Assembly (NCBI GenBank): GCA_032164245.1 | Contig: JAVMKO010000201.1 | Span: forward strand, 124,001 to 188,000 | Direction of reading: 5' to 3' | DNA: 64,000 nucleotides | Source of the DNA: Sternotherus odoratus | Taxonomy: Eukaryota > Chordata > Testudines > Kinosternidae | Shown: piece by piece, positions 31,100-40,935 of the stretch | Position numbering within the stretch: the first letter of the stretch is position 1 | How the letters are laid out: every line of letters starts with the position of its first letter | Notes under the pieces: model-generated | Seen by the model: only the letters and a program-made list of their open reading frames with translations | What the model was told of the DNA's origin: nothing | Databases searched by the model: none | Made by a program: the position numbers and the translations under genes

Positions 31100-31933
31100 G
31101 TTTGTGTTTTCTACGTATAGCCCTGGAAATAATTCCGCCTGCCTTTATTTGCTCCACATTGAAAAGAGGAGCAAATTCTCTCTCTGTTTACACTTCAAGG
31201 GGGATGCAGAGCTGCATCTTGCGCACCTCCACCTAGGAGCCAGACCTCCACCTAGGAGTCACCTGAGGTAACCTCAAGTCTCTGCCCCCTCTCCCCAGGT
31301 GCTTTGGGGTTCCCCAGGGCCCAGCATGGAGCTGCTGTACCTGCAGGGTCCCTGGGAGTCACAAAGGGGTGATGTGAGGTTACTGCCCCATCTGTCCTGG
31401 GATGGGGGACTTGAGCCCCTGGAACAGCCCTGTGGGGACTCAGCCCTGTGGGGAATTCACTGTCTGTGGAAAAGCTCTTCTAGGCACTGGGATTCCCAGC
31501 TACATTCAAGTGGCATGAAGGAGAAGAAACTGTTAATGCTTTAGAACAGTTTGGGGGGAGCTGGATGAGATTAGAAGGTGACAGACAAGCACCTTTAAGA
31601 GGAGGCAGCCGTCCCTGTCAAAAAAATCATCTCCCGTCTCCACTTGAGTGACAGCCTGAATTGTTCCTTATCCAGGCAGAGCCCCAGGATTGGAATCAGC
31701 AGCAGCAGGAAATCCCAGGCTTTGGCAGGCTCCTGGTCCCTTTACGTGCAGGGTTCACTGGTTTTCTGAAAGGACAGTGGTACCTCTACCCACCACAAGT
31801 CCCTCATTTCAGGCTCCCCAGCAGGGGAAAGCAGCGTAGGCTTGTGTACCAAGTTGACCCACATGAGCTTTCTTTCTTCTCTTGCTCTATCACAGCAAGG
31901 GGAGGAAAAAGAAGCTCTCGTCACACTGGAGTC

Positions 31934-32006
31934 ACAAGGGGGACATAGGTTTGATTTCCTGAGTGCGGGCTCCAGACCTTTGCTCTACCAGCTGACCTAG
32001 AGAAGG
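31934..32006 (-). pseudogene. tRNA-Tyr-like remnant
   Basis: From 32006: CCTTCTCTAGGTCAGCTGG, TAGAGCAAAGGTCTGGAG, matching the 5' half of tRNA-Tyr. The 3' half (…AAATCAAACC…) is badly altered and the anticodon is not readable as GTA. It lies back to back with the Val-like copy. Confidence 0.45.
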
Positions 32007-32037
32007 GCTGTCACCACTTTCTCCAGAATCCAAGTGA

Positions 32038-32110
32038 GTTTTTGTAGCGTAGTGGTTACCACATTTGCCTACAACGCCAAAGGACCCTCGTTCAAACCCA
32101 GACAGAAACA
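32038..32110 (+). pseudogene. tRNA-Val-like, altered anticodon region
   Basis: GTTTTTGTAGCGTAGTGGTT at the 5' end and CAGAAACA at the 3' end match tRNA-Val. The anticodon loop reads CTACAAC (anticodon ACA rather than AAC or CAC), the anticodon stem has a mismatch, and the T stem has two. Likely inactive. Confidence 0.6.
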
Positions 32111-32279
32111 ACATTTACTTTTCCCAGCTCCCCTTTCTGTCCAGCAAGGAGCTCCTCTCTCTGCCACTGGCCTGTCCCTGGATAATCCCAACTCCTGCAT
32201 GAGAGAGGGGGGTGACATCAGTGGAGAAAGCATCTTGGAATCAGCCCGGGGAAGCTGCAGGACTTAGGCCAATCGCCTT

Positions 32280-32960
32280 TTGGAGGCTTGTGGCCATAGT
32301 GGCCAACTTTACCCAGCACTGGTGAGTGCTCGGGCCACCCCAACTCTGCTCCATCCTTGCCCCCATTCCAACCCCTTCCCCAAATCCCCAGCCCTGCCTC
32401 CTCCCACAGCTGTCCCACATTTCCCCTCCTACTCCTCCCTCCCAGGCTTGCCATGCAAAACAACTGTGTCATGTGGCAAGCCCGAGAGGGGGTATAAGTA
32501 GTCATGGTGGGCTCAGGGGAGCAGGCAGAGCTTAGCTAGGGCAGGGGGAGGGCCACAGGATGTAACACTCACAGACAGCAGAGGAACCACTCCCCTCCCC
32601 AGCTCACCTCCGCTCCACCACCGCCTCCTCCCCGGAGTGCACCGCCATTCCGCTGATTCCTCCCCGCTCCCCGGTTTGCCACATGAAACAGCTGTTTCAT
32701 GGCAAGCCTGGTGGGAGGGGGGGAAATCAGAGCAGTGGTGCACTTAGGGGAGGAGGTGGAGGTGGATTGGAGGTGGAGGTGAGCTGCGGTGCAAGAGCAC
32801 AAGGAGCTGCTGGTGGGTGCTGAGCCCCAGAAGACCAATGGAGTCGGTGCCTATGCTTGTGGTTTGTCCTCCTCTGCCCTTGGAGCTTGGCCTTCACAGC
32901 CGGCTCTTCCTGCTGGCCTCCGTTACATGACTTGCCAAAGGAGGAAGTGAGGTGGGAATG
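32280..32960. repeat. dispersed repeat with two nested palindromes
   Basis: Contains 'cttgccatgcaaaacaactg' with its mirror 'tgtcatgtggcaag' near 32450, and 'tttgccacatgaaacagctg' with 'tttcatggcaagc' near 32680. Probably non-autonomous DNA-transposon material; boundaries not resolved. Confidence 0.4.
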
Positions 32961-33599
32961 GGACAAAAGAGGAAAGTCCTGCTGAGGAAGGCAGGGCAGA
33001 AGCTGTGGGATAATAGGGCACCATTCATTCTGCCAAAGCCTGGGGAGCTGTGGGTGGCTGCTGGGAGGTAGAATCCTGTGCCTGCCTCTTGGCTCCCCAG
33101 GATGGCTACTTGCAGTCCAGGAGGAGAAGGGGTCCAGGATGGACGGAAGACTTGCAAAGCTGAGTACTGAGTGACCTGGGCTAGTGCTCTTTTGTGGCCA
33201 AGCTGGGTGTGGGCAGCGAGATTCACTTCTCCTTAGTGGCCTAACCGGGGGCTTATAATCGTTCCTTAGCGAGGCAGAGCCCCAGGATTGGAATCAGCAG
33301 GAGCAGCAGCAGTAAAAACATCTGTACACAGCAGGAACCAACACCAAACATGCTTTCAAAGGAGCTGCCTCCTTCCTTCCGGGGTAGGATTTGTCATCAT
33401 GGTAAATGATTTTCAGTTCCCTTCTCTGAGGGCAGGGATGGGGTTGGCGTCACCTCAAGCTGCGATGTGGAGCTCATGTCTTCCTGGGAACCAGCCTCTG
33501 CTCCCAGCTGACAGGCTGCCTCCAGCCAGCTCCTTAGCTCTGTGGGAGTGAGTCATATGTCAAAGATAAGTGGCACATAGGAGAAATATTTCCTCACAT

Positions 33600-33671
33600 G
33601 CATTGGTGGTATAGTGGTGAGCATAGCTCCCTCCCAAGCAGTTGACCTGGGTTCAATTCCCAGCCAATGCA
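33600..33671 (+). tRNA. tRNA-Gly (anticodon CCC as read)
   Basis: 72 nt: GCATTGGTGGTATAGTGG start, TGAGCATAGC D arm, loop CTCCCAA giving CCC, T arm CTGGGTTCAATTCCCAG, 3' CCAATGCA. The body matches the vertebrate tRNA-Gly(UCC) type. One base pair of the anticodon stem is a C-C mismatch. A TTTTT run at 33679 can terminate transcription. Probably functional, with the mismatch as a caveat. Confidence 0.8.
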
Positions 33672-33894
33672 GTGTGCAGTTTTTGTGAGCAGGGATGGGT
33701 GTAATTTTAGTCACATTGTATCAGTTTATCAATGACAACAGAGAATGAATGTTCTGAATCCCAGCAGGTCGTTCAACACCCAGCAGAGGAAGAAAGTGGG
33801 GGACTGTAGAGTGAGCTCTTGGTTTTATCCTCTTGTTACAGTGTTCAGTTATTTTTTTTTAATTTTTCCTTTATTTCCCTCTCTCTTTTAGACT

Positions 33895-34080
33895 CAGAGC
33901 CTTTACGGTCAGAAGGGATCAGCGTGATCATCTAATCCGACCTCCTGCACCTTACAGGCCAAAAGACCCCACCCATTCCTGGAATAGATCCCCTAATATC
34001 TGCTTGAGTTACTGGTGTCCTCAAATCATGGTTGAAAGATGTCAAGTTGCAGAGAATTCACCATTTACAGCAGAGGTCTG
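33895..34080 (-). mobile_element. CR1-type LINE tail (reverse)
   Basis: Plus strand shows 'gtcagaagggatcagcgtga' and 'tcatctaatccgacctcctg', a block common in reversed turtle CR1 tails. It continues to 'gttgcagagaattcaccatt'. Short and mutated. Confidence 0.6.
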
Positions 34081-34372
34081 CAAACTTTCCCCCGCAGCCC
34101 CTTTCCATGGAGGGAAAAGTCTGGCAGCCCCCGGGGCGGGTATGTTTGCCAAAATGCCGCTGCAAAAATCAGAAGCTGCCGGCAGTGGTGGCATTTTGGC
34201 AGAACCAAATAGCCCACCCAGAAGCTTGGCGGTCTCCCGGGCGGTCTCAGTGGTGGTGCTGGGGTCTCATTCAGCCCCATGGGGTGGTCTCGCACACCTC
34301 CGGGGGTGTGCTCACCTGTTTGAGGACCCACTAATTTAAACCTGCAAGTGACACATGTGCCATGACATAGAG

Positions 34373-35341
34373 CAGGGGTGGGGAACCTTTTTTCTGCGAA
34401 GGGCCATTTGGACCTTTATAATGTCATTCGCGGGCCGGTCCCCCCCCCCCCCCCCCGAGGAAGCCCAGGCTGGCAACGGGAGCTGAGACCCCAGCTGGCA
34501 AGGGGCCAGTGGGGGAAACCCGAAAGCAGTGGCAGGCGGAGTGCTTAGCCCTGCACTGCTTTGGGGTTTCCCCCGCTGGCCCCTTACCAGCCAGGGTCCT
34601 GCCGCCTGCCCCAGTCAGCTCCCACTGTCAGCCTGGGTGTAGGGGGTGACCTTCCTTTACCCCGCCCAGCCTCCCCCCATCTAACCGCCTTTCCTCCCCC
34701 ACCCCTGCCTGGCCCATCCCATGGAACCTAACCTCCTTCCCCCCCCACTCCCAACCCAGCTTCCTGCCCCCCATGCCTGACCCACCCAGCCCAGCCTCCC
34801 CCCCACCAAACCTCCTTCCCTCCCACACCCACCCCATCCAGCCTAGACTCCTGGACCTCCTCCCTGCCCACCCAGCCTGGCCTCCCCCCACCCCTTTGCC
34901 TGCCCCCCAGTCCAGCCTCCCCCCACACCACACCCCATTGACCGTCAGCTCCCCTTGGCTCCTCCTTAACCCGCCGGGCTAATGGTGGCCACGCTGCACT
35001 GGCGACTCCCCCAGGCGCTTCCCGGCCCCTTCGCCGAGCACAGAGCTGCCCCGGTCCGCCAGTCGGGGGCGGCTCCTCGTTCTGCAAAGAGTCCGGAAGT
35101 ACCTGGGGGAGCCGCCCCCACCTGCTGGCCCACTTGCGTCCCTGGCCGGAGGCTCCACCAAGCGCTTCGGCCTCTTCGCCGAGCGCGGAGCTGTCCTGCG
35201 CCGCCAGGCGGGGGCGGCTCCGCATTCGGCAAAGGGGCCAGGAAGCGCCTGGGGGAGCCGCCGGCCAGGGACATGCGCGGGCCGGATGGAAGGCTTTGGC
35301 CGGCCGTATAAGGCCTGCAGGCCGGAGGTTCCCCACTCCTG
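34373..35341 (+). mobile_element. non-autonomous hAT-type element (969 bp)
   Basis: Starts CAGGGGTGGGGAACCTTTTT and ends ggaggttccccactcctg, forming imperfect terminal inverted repeats. Flanks acatagag (34365-34372) and atgtagag (35342-35349) match at six of eight positions, fitting an old 8-bp hAT duplication. The body includes a C run at 34440 and two diverged copies of a 'gcgcttcccggcccc' module. No transposase frame is present. Confidence 0.7.
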
Positions 35342-35502
35342 ATGTAGAGGAAGGTGAAAAAATCCCCAGGGTCTCTGCCAATCTAATCCTGCAGAAAACT
35401 CCTTCCCAGCCCTAAGCATGGTGATCATTCAGTGGAACAGACCAACATAGTAGGGATTGATCTGAAAACATATTTCTATGAAGAAATGTAAATCAACTTC
35501 TA

Positions 35503-35574
35503 AGGGAGCACCTGGATTTGAACCAAGGACCTCTTGATCTGCAGTTAAATGCTCTACCACTGAGCTATACTCCC
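35503..35574 (-). tRNA. tRNA-Cys (anticodon GCA)
   Basis: From 35574: GGGAGTATAGCTCAGTGGTA, GAGCATTTAACTGCAGATC (anticodon GCA), T arm CTTGGTTCAAATCCAGG, 3' TGCTCCCT. Acceptor and other stems pair well. Internal A and B boxes intact. Probably functional. Confidence 0.9.
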
Positions 35575-36089
35575 TGTGGCATTGGAACCATTGATCTTAA
35601 GGATTATGAAGGACACACCTTACTTCACAAAGCTCCTGTTACCCTCCCAGGCAGGGGTGGTTTAAAAATAGGGTTTTATTAAACATGATCTGCACAGGTA
35701 AGCACCACAACTTACACAATCCCAACACCAGCTCAGTCTCACCACAGCACAACTACTACTTACCTGGGACCACATGCAGCTCCCCCACCCTGTGCAATTT
35801 AAACTCACCAGCATTTCTCCAAACCCTCAAAGGCCCAGGGCACATGGAAACAGATCCCATTACTCCCCAGCACCTTCATTGAGGAACTCCCCAATAATGG
35901 CATCCTGACCAGAAACACAGAGCCACCGACTCTGATTTAGAAACACCGAGCTCCAGGGAGTGTAACTGAACTGGGGAAACTGGCATTTCGGAAGAGGGAG
36001 CTCACGTTTAGATGAACTGGGTTTTTGTTTTGTTTTTTACAATTTCTTATAACACTAAATAATCCTTCCACATGATGCCAGTTTATGAA

Positions 36090-36370
36090 AAGGGCTCCAG
36101 AGGTGATCCCGGCAATGACAGGCCTGGAAGCCTGACTTCAGTGCCGGGCAAACTGGTTGAACCAACAATAAAGAACAATCTTGTCAGACCCAGAGATGGC
36201 CGTAATTATTGGGGAAGAGTCCCCTGGTTTCAGTGACAGGAAATCAGGCCTCACCAATCTACTCGAGGTCTTGGAGGGGGTGACCAGCCTATGGAGAAGG
36301 GGGATCCAGGGGATTTAGATTTTTCAGAAACCCTTGGACAAGGCCCTGGCCAAAGACTCTCAAGTAAAGT
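36090..36370 (+). mobile_element. CR1 ORF2 fragment
   Basis: 'gcctgacttcagtgccgggc' and 'aaactggttgaaccaacaat' then 'aaatcaggcctcaccaatct' follow the CR1 reverse-transcriptase coding region. The frame is broken by stops and indels; this is an old internal fragment. Confidence 0.65.
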
Positions 36371-37193
36371 CAGCTGCCATGGGGGATGCACCCTGAGCAC
36401 GGAGGGTCAGAGCAGCCCCCGGTCCATGTCCCCTCCCCCCAGGATGCAGGGCCCAGGGCAGGGGCAGGGTCCAGGGCTCCCCAGATGGGAGGAGCTGTTG
36501 GGGGCCTCTCTTGGGGGTCCCAAAGGGCCAGTGTACCCAGGGGATAACCAGGAGGCCAGGAGGAGCCCGCTCTGCTTCCCTTACCCTGATCCCATCCATG
36601 TTGCTTGGGGCAGGAGGCTTGGGGAAAGGGATCCCTCCCCACTCATTGGCAGTGGTGGGAAGTGAAGCAACCTGGCCCCAGCCAGGTCTAGTCCACCAGC
36701 TTCCAGCCATGGTGCTCTGCTTCCTGCTGCCACTGAGAGCCAGGGCTGGTCCTTTCCGCAATCAGAGTGACATGACTGCAGTTGGGGAAGGGGAAAGGGA
36801 AGCAGAGTGGGCTGGGAGCTGGTGGAGAAGAGCAGGCTGGGGCTGGGTTGCTCCACTTCCCACCACTGCCAGTGAGTGCAGGGTTGCTGGGGGAAGAGGG
36901 GGAATGGGGGAGTGTGGGGATAGGGGGAAGAGGCAGGGCAGAGGGAGTTGACCAGGATCCCACACACCCCAGGATTGGCCCTACCCCTTACAGTGGGCAC
37001 AACCCATGGGGGGGGGGTGGCCAAGGGATGGGGCTGGTTGACAGGACTGGTGCAGCCATGGGCATTTTGAAATTTTGGGGTAATTTGGTGCCAGGGCCAG
37101 GGCTGGGAAAAGAGAGAGCAACATGTTTCCTCTAGTGTGTCCCGTTTTCTTGACTAATTTCTCCTCTCCATGCACTTGCTGTCTACTTTATGA

Positions 37194-37266
37194 GCCTGGC
37201 TAGCTCAGTTGGTAGAGCATCAGACTTTTAATCTGAGGGTCCAGGGTTCAAGTCCCTGGTCAGGTG
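37194..37266 (+). tRNA. tRNA-Lys (anticodon UUU)
   Basis: 73 nt: GCCTGGCTAGCTCAGTTGG, TAGAGCATCAGACTTTTAAT (anticodon TTT), CTGAGGGTCCAGGGTTCAAG, TCCCTGGTCAGGTG. Acceptor pairs with two G-U wobbles; anticodon and T stems are perfect. A TTTTT run lies near 37308. Probably functional. Confidence 0.9.
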
Positions 37267-38069
37267 TTAGGTTCTGTGGGGTCCTTTATGATGTTACTTT
37301 TTCTCTTCAAGATTTAGCCTTTCCTAGAAGGGCCTTTTGTGTGGGGGGCTAGAAGGGGAAACTTCCTGAACCCCCCTCCCCCCCCATCCTCACAGGCTGG
37401 AGGAATAAAGGCCTCTGGGCACATAGCAGGTTCCTCCCAGATGGCTGCGTTCTCCCGTGGTGGAGGTGGAAGCTCTGTCTCCTGGGCTCTGTTTCTGCCT
37501 CCACGTGGCTGTGCTGACCTGGCTGTCCTGCCTGAGACAGGATGGGAGGAAAGTTTGGAGCTTTTGCTTCTTCTCGAGGGCTCCCTCCTCCAGCAGAGTG
37601 ATGTGGGCTCTGCAGAGAGTCTGGGAAGGGAACAGACTCTATCAGCGACAGTGGATAAAGATGAGCCTGACTGGTGTGAAGGGCGTCTCAAGGTGCTTGC
37701 TTGGAAACTGACCCCAATAAACATCCCATTGTCTGCACTTCGGACCTCTGGTCCTTTGCTGCTTGTTGTCTGTGTGGCCAGGCCCGAGGAAGTGAGTGGG
37801 GGAAGGGAAAGCCTCGACCAATGGCTACCTTGCTCCTCTCCCTCCCCAGGCTCTGAGTCAAGGGTCAAAGGCTGGGCAGGACTCTGTGTGAGGGACCCTG
37901 GCACAGGGGCTGGTGGGGGGAAGGGTTGTGGATCCCGACCTGCACTCCGGAGAGGAGGTAAGAATTGAAGGGGGTGTTTTCACTCCTCCCCTCCCCAGTG
38001 TCCCTGGGCTGGATTTCTCCATTCCAAGGGGCCAAATGAGGGGTGAAGCCATTTAGTTCATAAAACCAG

Positions 38070-38163
38070 TGCTCCAGGTGAGGCTTGAACTCACAACCTC
38101 AGCATATCCTCCCTCAGCACTGCTCTATAAGTACTGTGCGCTAACCCATTGCGCCACTGGAGC
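38070..38163 (-). tRNA. tRNA-Ile (anticodon UAU) with intron
   Basis: From 38163: GCTCCAGTGGCGCAATGGG, TTAGCGCACAGTACTTATA (anticodon TAT), then about 20 extra bases (gagcagtgctgagggaggat) before ATGCTGAGGTTGTGAG and the T arm, ending CACCTGGAGCA. The 94-nt gene minus the intron gives a 74-nt tRNA. Vertebrate tRNA-Ile(UAU) genes characteristically carry an intron at this place. A TTTT run follows. Functional in appearance. Confidence 0.9.
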
Positions 38164-39001
38164 ACCTGTTAATTGTGCTTCTTCCAGACCCCTAAAAGCA
38201 AGGAGTGACCCCAAAGACTTCTCAGTGGGGTTGAGAGCGGGTAGAGACAAGTGTTTGTACTTGTGGGATGGGGAACGAGACAAACTTTCAAGTCACACAG
38301 AGACATGCAGGTGATTCAGTTCTGTGGGCCTCAAAAGCTTCTCTCCCTCACCAACCAAACATGGCAAAGAAAAGGTCTTACCTCCCCTACCTTGTTTCTC
38401 TTATTTCTTGGGTTGGACATGCCTACAACTCCCCTGGGATTCCCTCCCAGGGAGTCAGACACCCAGAGTGGAGACACCCCACCCCCTCTTCTAAGTGACC
38501 ATGACAAGGTTGGGGGTTGAGCCCCCTGGAATTCTGGGACCAGCCTTGTCGGGGTTCCAAGGACTCTGCCACACATGAGTAGAAAGAGAGTCCTTGGGGT
38601 CAGGCAGGAATCTGGGTCAGGGAGTGGCAGGGACTCGGAGCCTTTCACTAGCCAATTCCACCAGGGTTGTCTATAAGCCACAATAGTGGGATCACACCCT
38701 CCTTTACACCTGCACTCTGGACTCATTGCTTCTCTCTCCCCCTCCCTTATCTGCTGCTCTCCCTCTGGGCTTTCTCAGCACTGGGCCCACAGCGCTTCCT
38801 GCCAGCCTGAGACTGCACTTTCTAGGCCAGCTCCTGTGCCTCAGGGTCTGTCTCTTACTTCCTAAGCACGTTCCTAGCAGAGAATGGATTCAAGCAACCG
38901 ACTTCTCGTTACAGACCAGGAGACTTCCACTGCATGACTCTGATGAGCAAACTCTTTGGGTCTCAGCTGAACCTACTGAAGCCAAGTGGGAGGGTTTAGA
39001 G

Positions 39002-39909
39002 CAGGGGTGGGCAAACTTTTTGGCCTGAGGGCCACATCGGAGTTCAAAATTGTGTGGAGGGCCGGGTAGGGAAGGCGGTGCCCTCCCAAACAGCCTGGCC
39101 CCGCCCCCTATCAACTCCCACTCACTTCTGGCCCCCTGACTACCCCCTCTCAGAACCCCAACCCATCGCCCCCTGATCACCCTATCTGGAGATCCCTTAC
39201 TCTAATGGCCCCCCAGAGCCCCACCCCCTATCTAAGCCCCCCCTGCTCCCTGTCCTCTGACTGCCCCCTCCAGAGACCCCCTGCCCCTAGCCACCGCCCC
39301 AAGACCCCACCTCAAGCCCCCCTGCTCCTTCGCCCCTGACCACCCCCTCCACAGGTCTCCTTTTCCTTACTCACCCCCCAGGACCCTATCCACTTATCCA
39401 AGCTTCCTTTTCCCTGACACCTATCTATACCTCCACCCCCAACAGGCCCCCTGGGACTCCCATGTGCCATCCAACCTCCTCCCTCCCCCCCACCAGCTTC
39501 TGCCCCTTTAGGTAACCTGCCTGGCCCTGGTCCTCTTACCTCGCCGCTGCCTAGAATAGCGTGTCTGGCCCAAAGCCAGACACACGGCTGCACTGATCTC
39601 CCAGAGCGCGCAACGTGTCTGGCCGGGAGCTGGACACGCTGTCGCGCAGCCCCGCCCAACAGCGCTGCTCACGCGGCCCTCTGGGGCCGCGGGGGAGGGA
39701 GACAGGGCAAGAGGGGCTGGAGCAGTTTCCCTACCGTGTCCTGCCGAGGCCACGCGGGAGGGGGCCAACGGGGGAACAACTTCCCCAGTGCAGCAGCTGA
39801 GGCCGCGGGGGAAGGGGCAAGAGCAGCCTCCCCAGCCAGACCTCAGGGGCCGGTTTGGAGGAGCCCGCGGGCCGGATCTGGCCCGCGGGCCGTACTTTGC
39901 CCACTTCTG
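39002..39909 (+). mobile_element. non-autonomous hAT-type element with perfect 8-bp target duplication
   Basis: Starts CAGGGGTGGGCAAACTTTTT, ends ccgtactttgcccacttctg, flanked by GTTTAGAG at 38994-39001 and 39910-39917, identical over 8 bp. The interior has C-rich sequence at 39120-39330 related to the minisatellite unit of 19640-20520 and GC-rich right-hand text. No transposase. Insertion is about 60 bp from tRNA-Asn. Confidence 0.85.
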
Positions 39910-39975
39910 GTTTAGAGGCAGGAAAATGGGGCCTTTGAGTCTCTCAGCAAGTCTTGAGAAGGAAAAGGTCACAAC

Positions 39976-40049
39976 CGTCCCTGGGTGGGCTCGAACCACC
40001 ATCCTTTCAGTTAACAGCCGAACGCGCTGACCCATTGCGCCACAGAGAC
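39976..40049 (-). tRNA. tRNA-Asn (anticodon GUU)
   Basis: From 40049: GTCTCTGTGGCGCAATGGG, TCAGCGCGTTCGGCTGTTAA (anticodon GTT), CTGAAAGGATGGTGGTTCG, AGCCCACCCAGGGACG. Acceptor, D and T stems are intact; the anticodon stem TCGGC/ACTGA has a mismatch. Followed by TTTT. Likely functional; the best Asn copy in the window. Confidence 0.85.
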
Positions 40050-40172
40050 AGCTGCTGTCTCTTGCTAAGGCTGTTGCCTTGCAGCCTGTACAGCTGTCTG
40101 CCTGTGCTAAAGCTCACAGGGTGCTAGTGCGGGTGCTGGAGGCTGGGTACTGGACACTGCCACTCAAGAGGT

Positions 40173-40244
40173 GGCAGAGTTGTACAGTGGAAGCATGCTG
40201 GATCCATAACCCAGAGATTGGTGGATCAAAACCATCCTCTGCTA
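40173..40244 (+). pseudogene. initiator tRNA-Met-like, variant
   Basis: GGCAGAGTTGTACAGTGGAA, loop TCCATAA (CAT), T arm TGGATCAAAACCA, end CATCCTCTGCTA. Differs from the copy at 31028 by changes in the A box (TTGTACAGTGG), D stem and T loop (ATCAAAAC), and lacks the A at position 1. Possibly inactive. It sits 124 bp from tRNA-Asn in opposite orientation. Confidence 0.6.
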
Positions 40245-40714
40245 GGCATGAGCTTGTTTCTGTTTTGCTCTGGGCCAGTGACCAGCAGAGCACCAAGAGC
40301 CTCAGCCATGAGGCATGAGGTGGCTGTAGCAGCAGCCTGCCAGGGAGCTCCCATCACCTCTAGCTGCCTGGGCTGAAGGCAAGAGCCAGGCCTGTGTGTG
40401 AGCCTGAGGCAGCAGTGCTTCCTTCTCCTTTTCCTCATCACTCCAGCAGGCAGATGCTGTGGGAGAACACGAGGGAGGCTTTTGGGACACTTGACAGCTG
40501 TGTGTGGCTCTCAGGGAAAAGAGCCGAGGCTCCCGACTCCACCTGCCATTGACTCATGTGGCTCTACCTCCGTCAGCCCAGGTGGTCTGGTCTGTGGATG
40601 TGACTCAGGCTCGGGCAACATGGTCCCGCTTCCCTGATGAGCCATGAGACAGGCCAAGAGCTTTGTGCAGCTGTAACGATGCTGCCTTTGTTGGACACTT
40701 CTGAGAGGATCAGA
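40245..40714. other. no gene identified
   Basis: GC-moderate sequence whose first 70 bases are shared with 23908-23980. Confidence 0.35.
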
Positions 40715-40935
40715 GGTAATAAAGTCCTGTGGCACCTTAAAGACTAACTATAAAGTTTTGAAGCATAAGCTTTCGTGGGCTAATACCCACTTCGTCGGAT
40801 GCAAGCAGTGGAAGTGTCCAGAGGCAGGTATAGATAAATAGTCAGGAATCAGGTAGGAGGTAACAAGGTTAGTCCAATCAGGCTGAACCAGCTTGTTATC
40901 TCCAATCAGGGTGGGTGAGATATTCTTCTAGCAGC
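40715..40935 (+). repeat. reptile interspersed repeat, copy 2 (forward)
   Basis: 'ctgtggcaccttaaagacta', 'gcataagctttcgtgggcta', 'acccacttcgtcggatgcaa', then 'gaggcaggtatagataaata'. The longest of three copies in this window. Confidence 0.7.

Noticed and set aside
34728..35415. 217-codon and other frames near 35 kb
   Set aside because: Inside a non-autonomous hAT element bounded by terminal repeats; not similar to a transposase.
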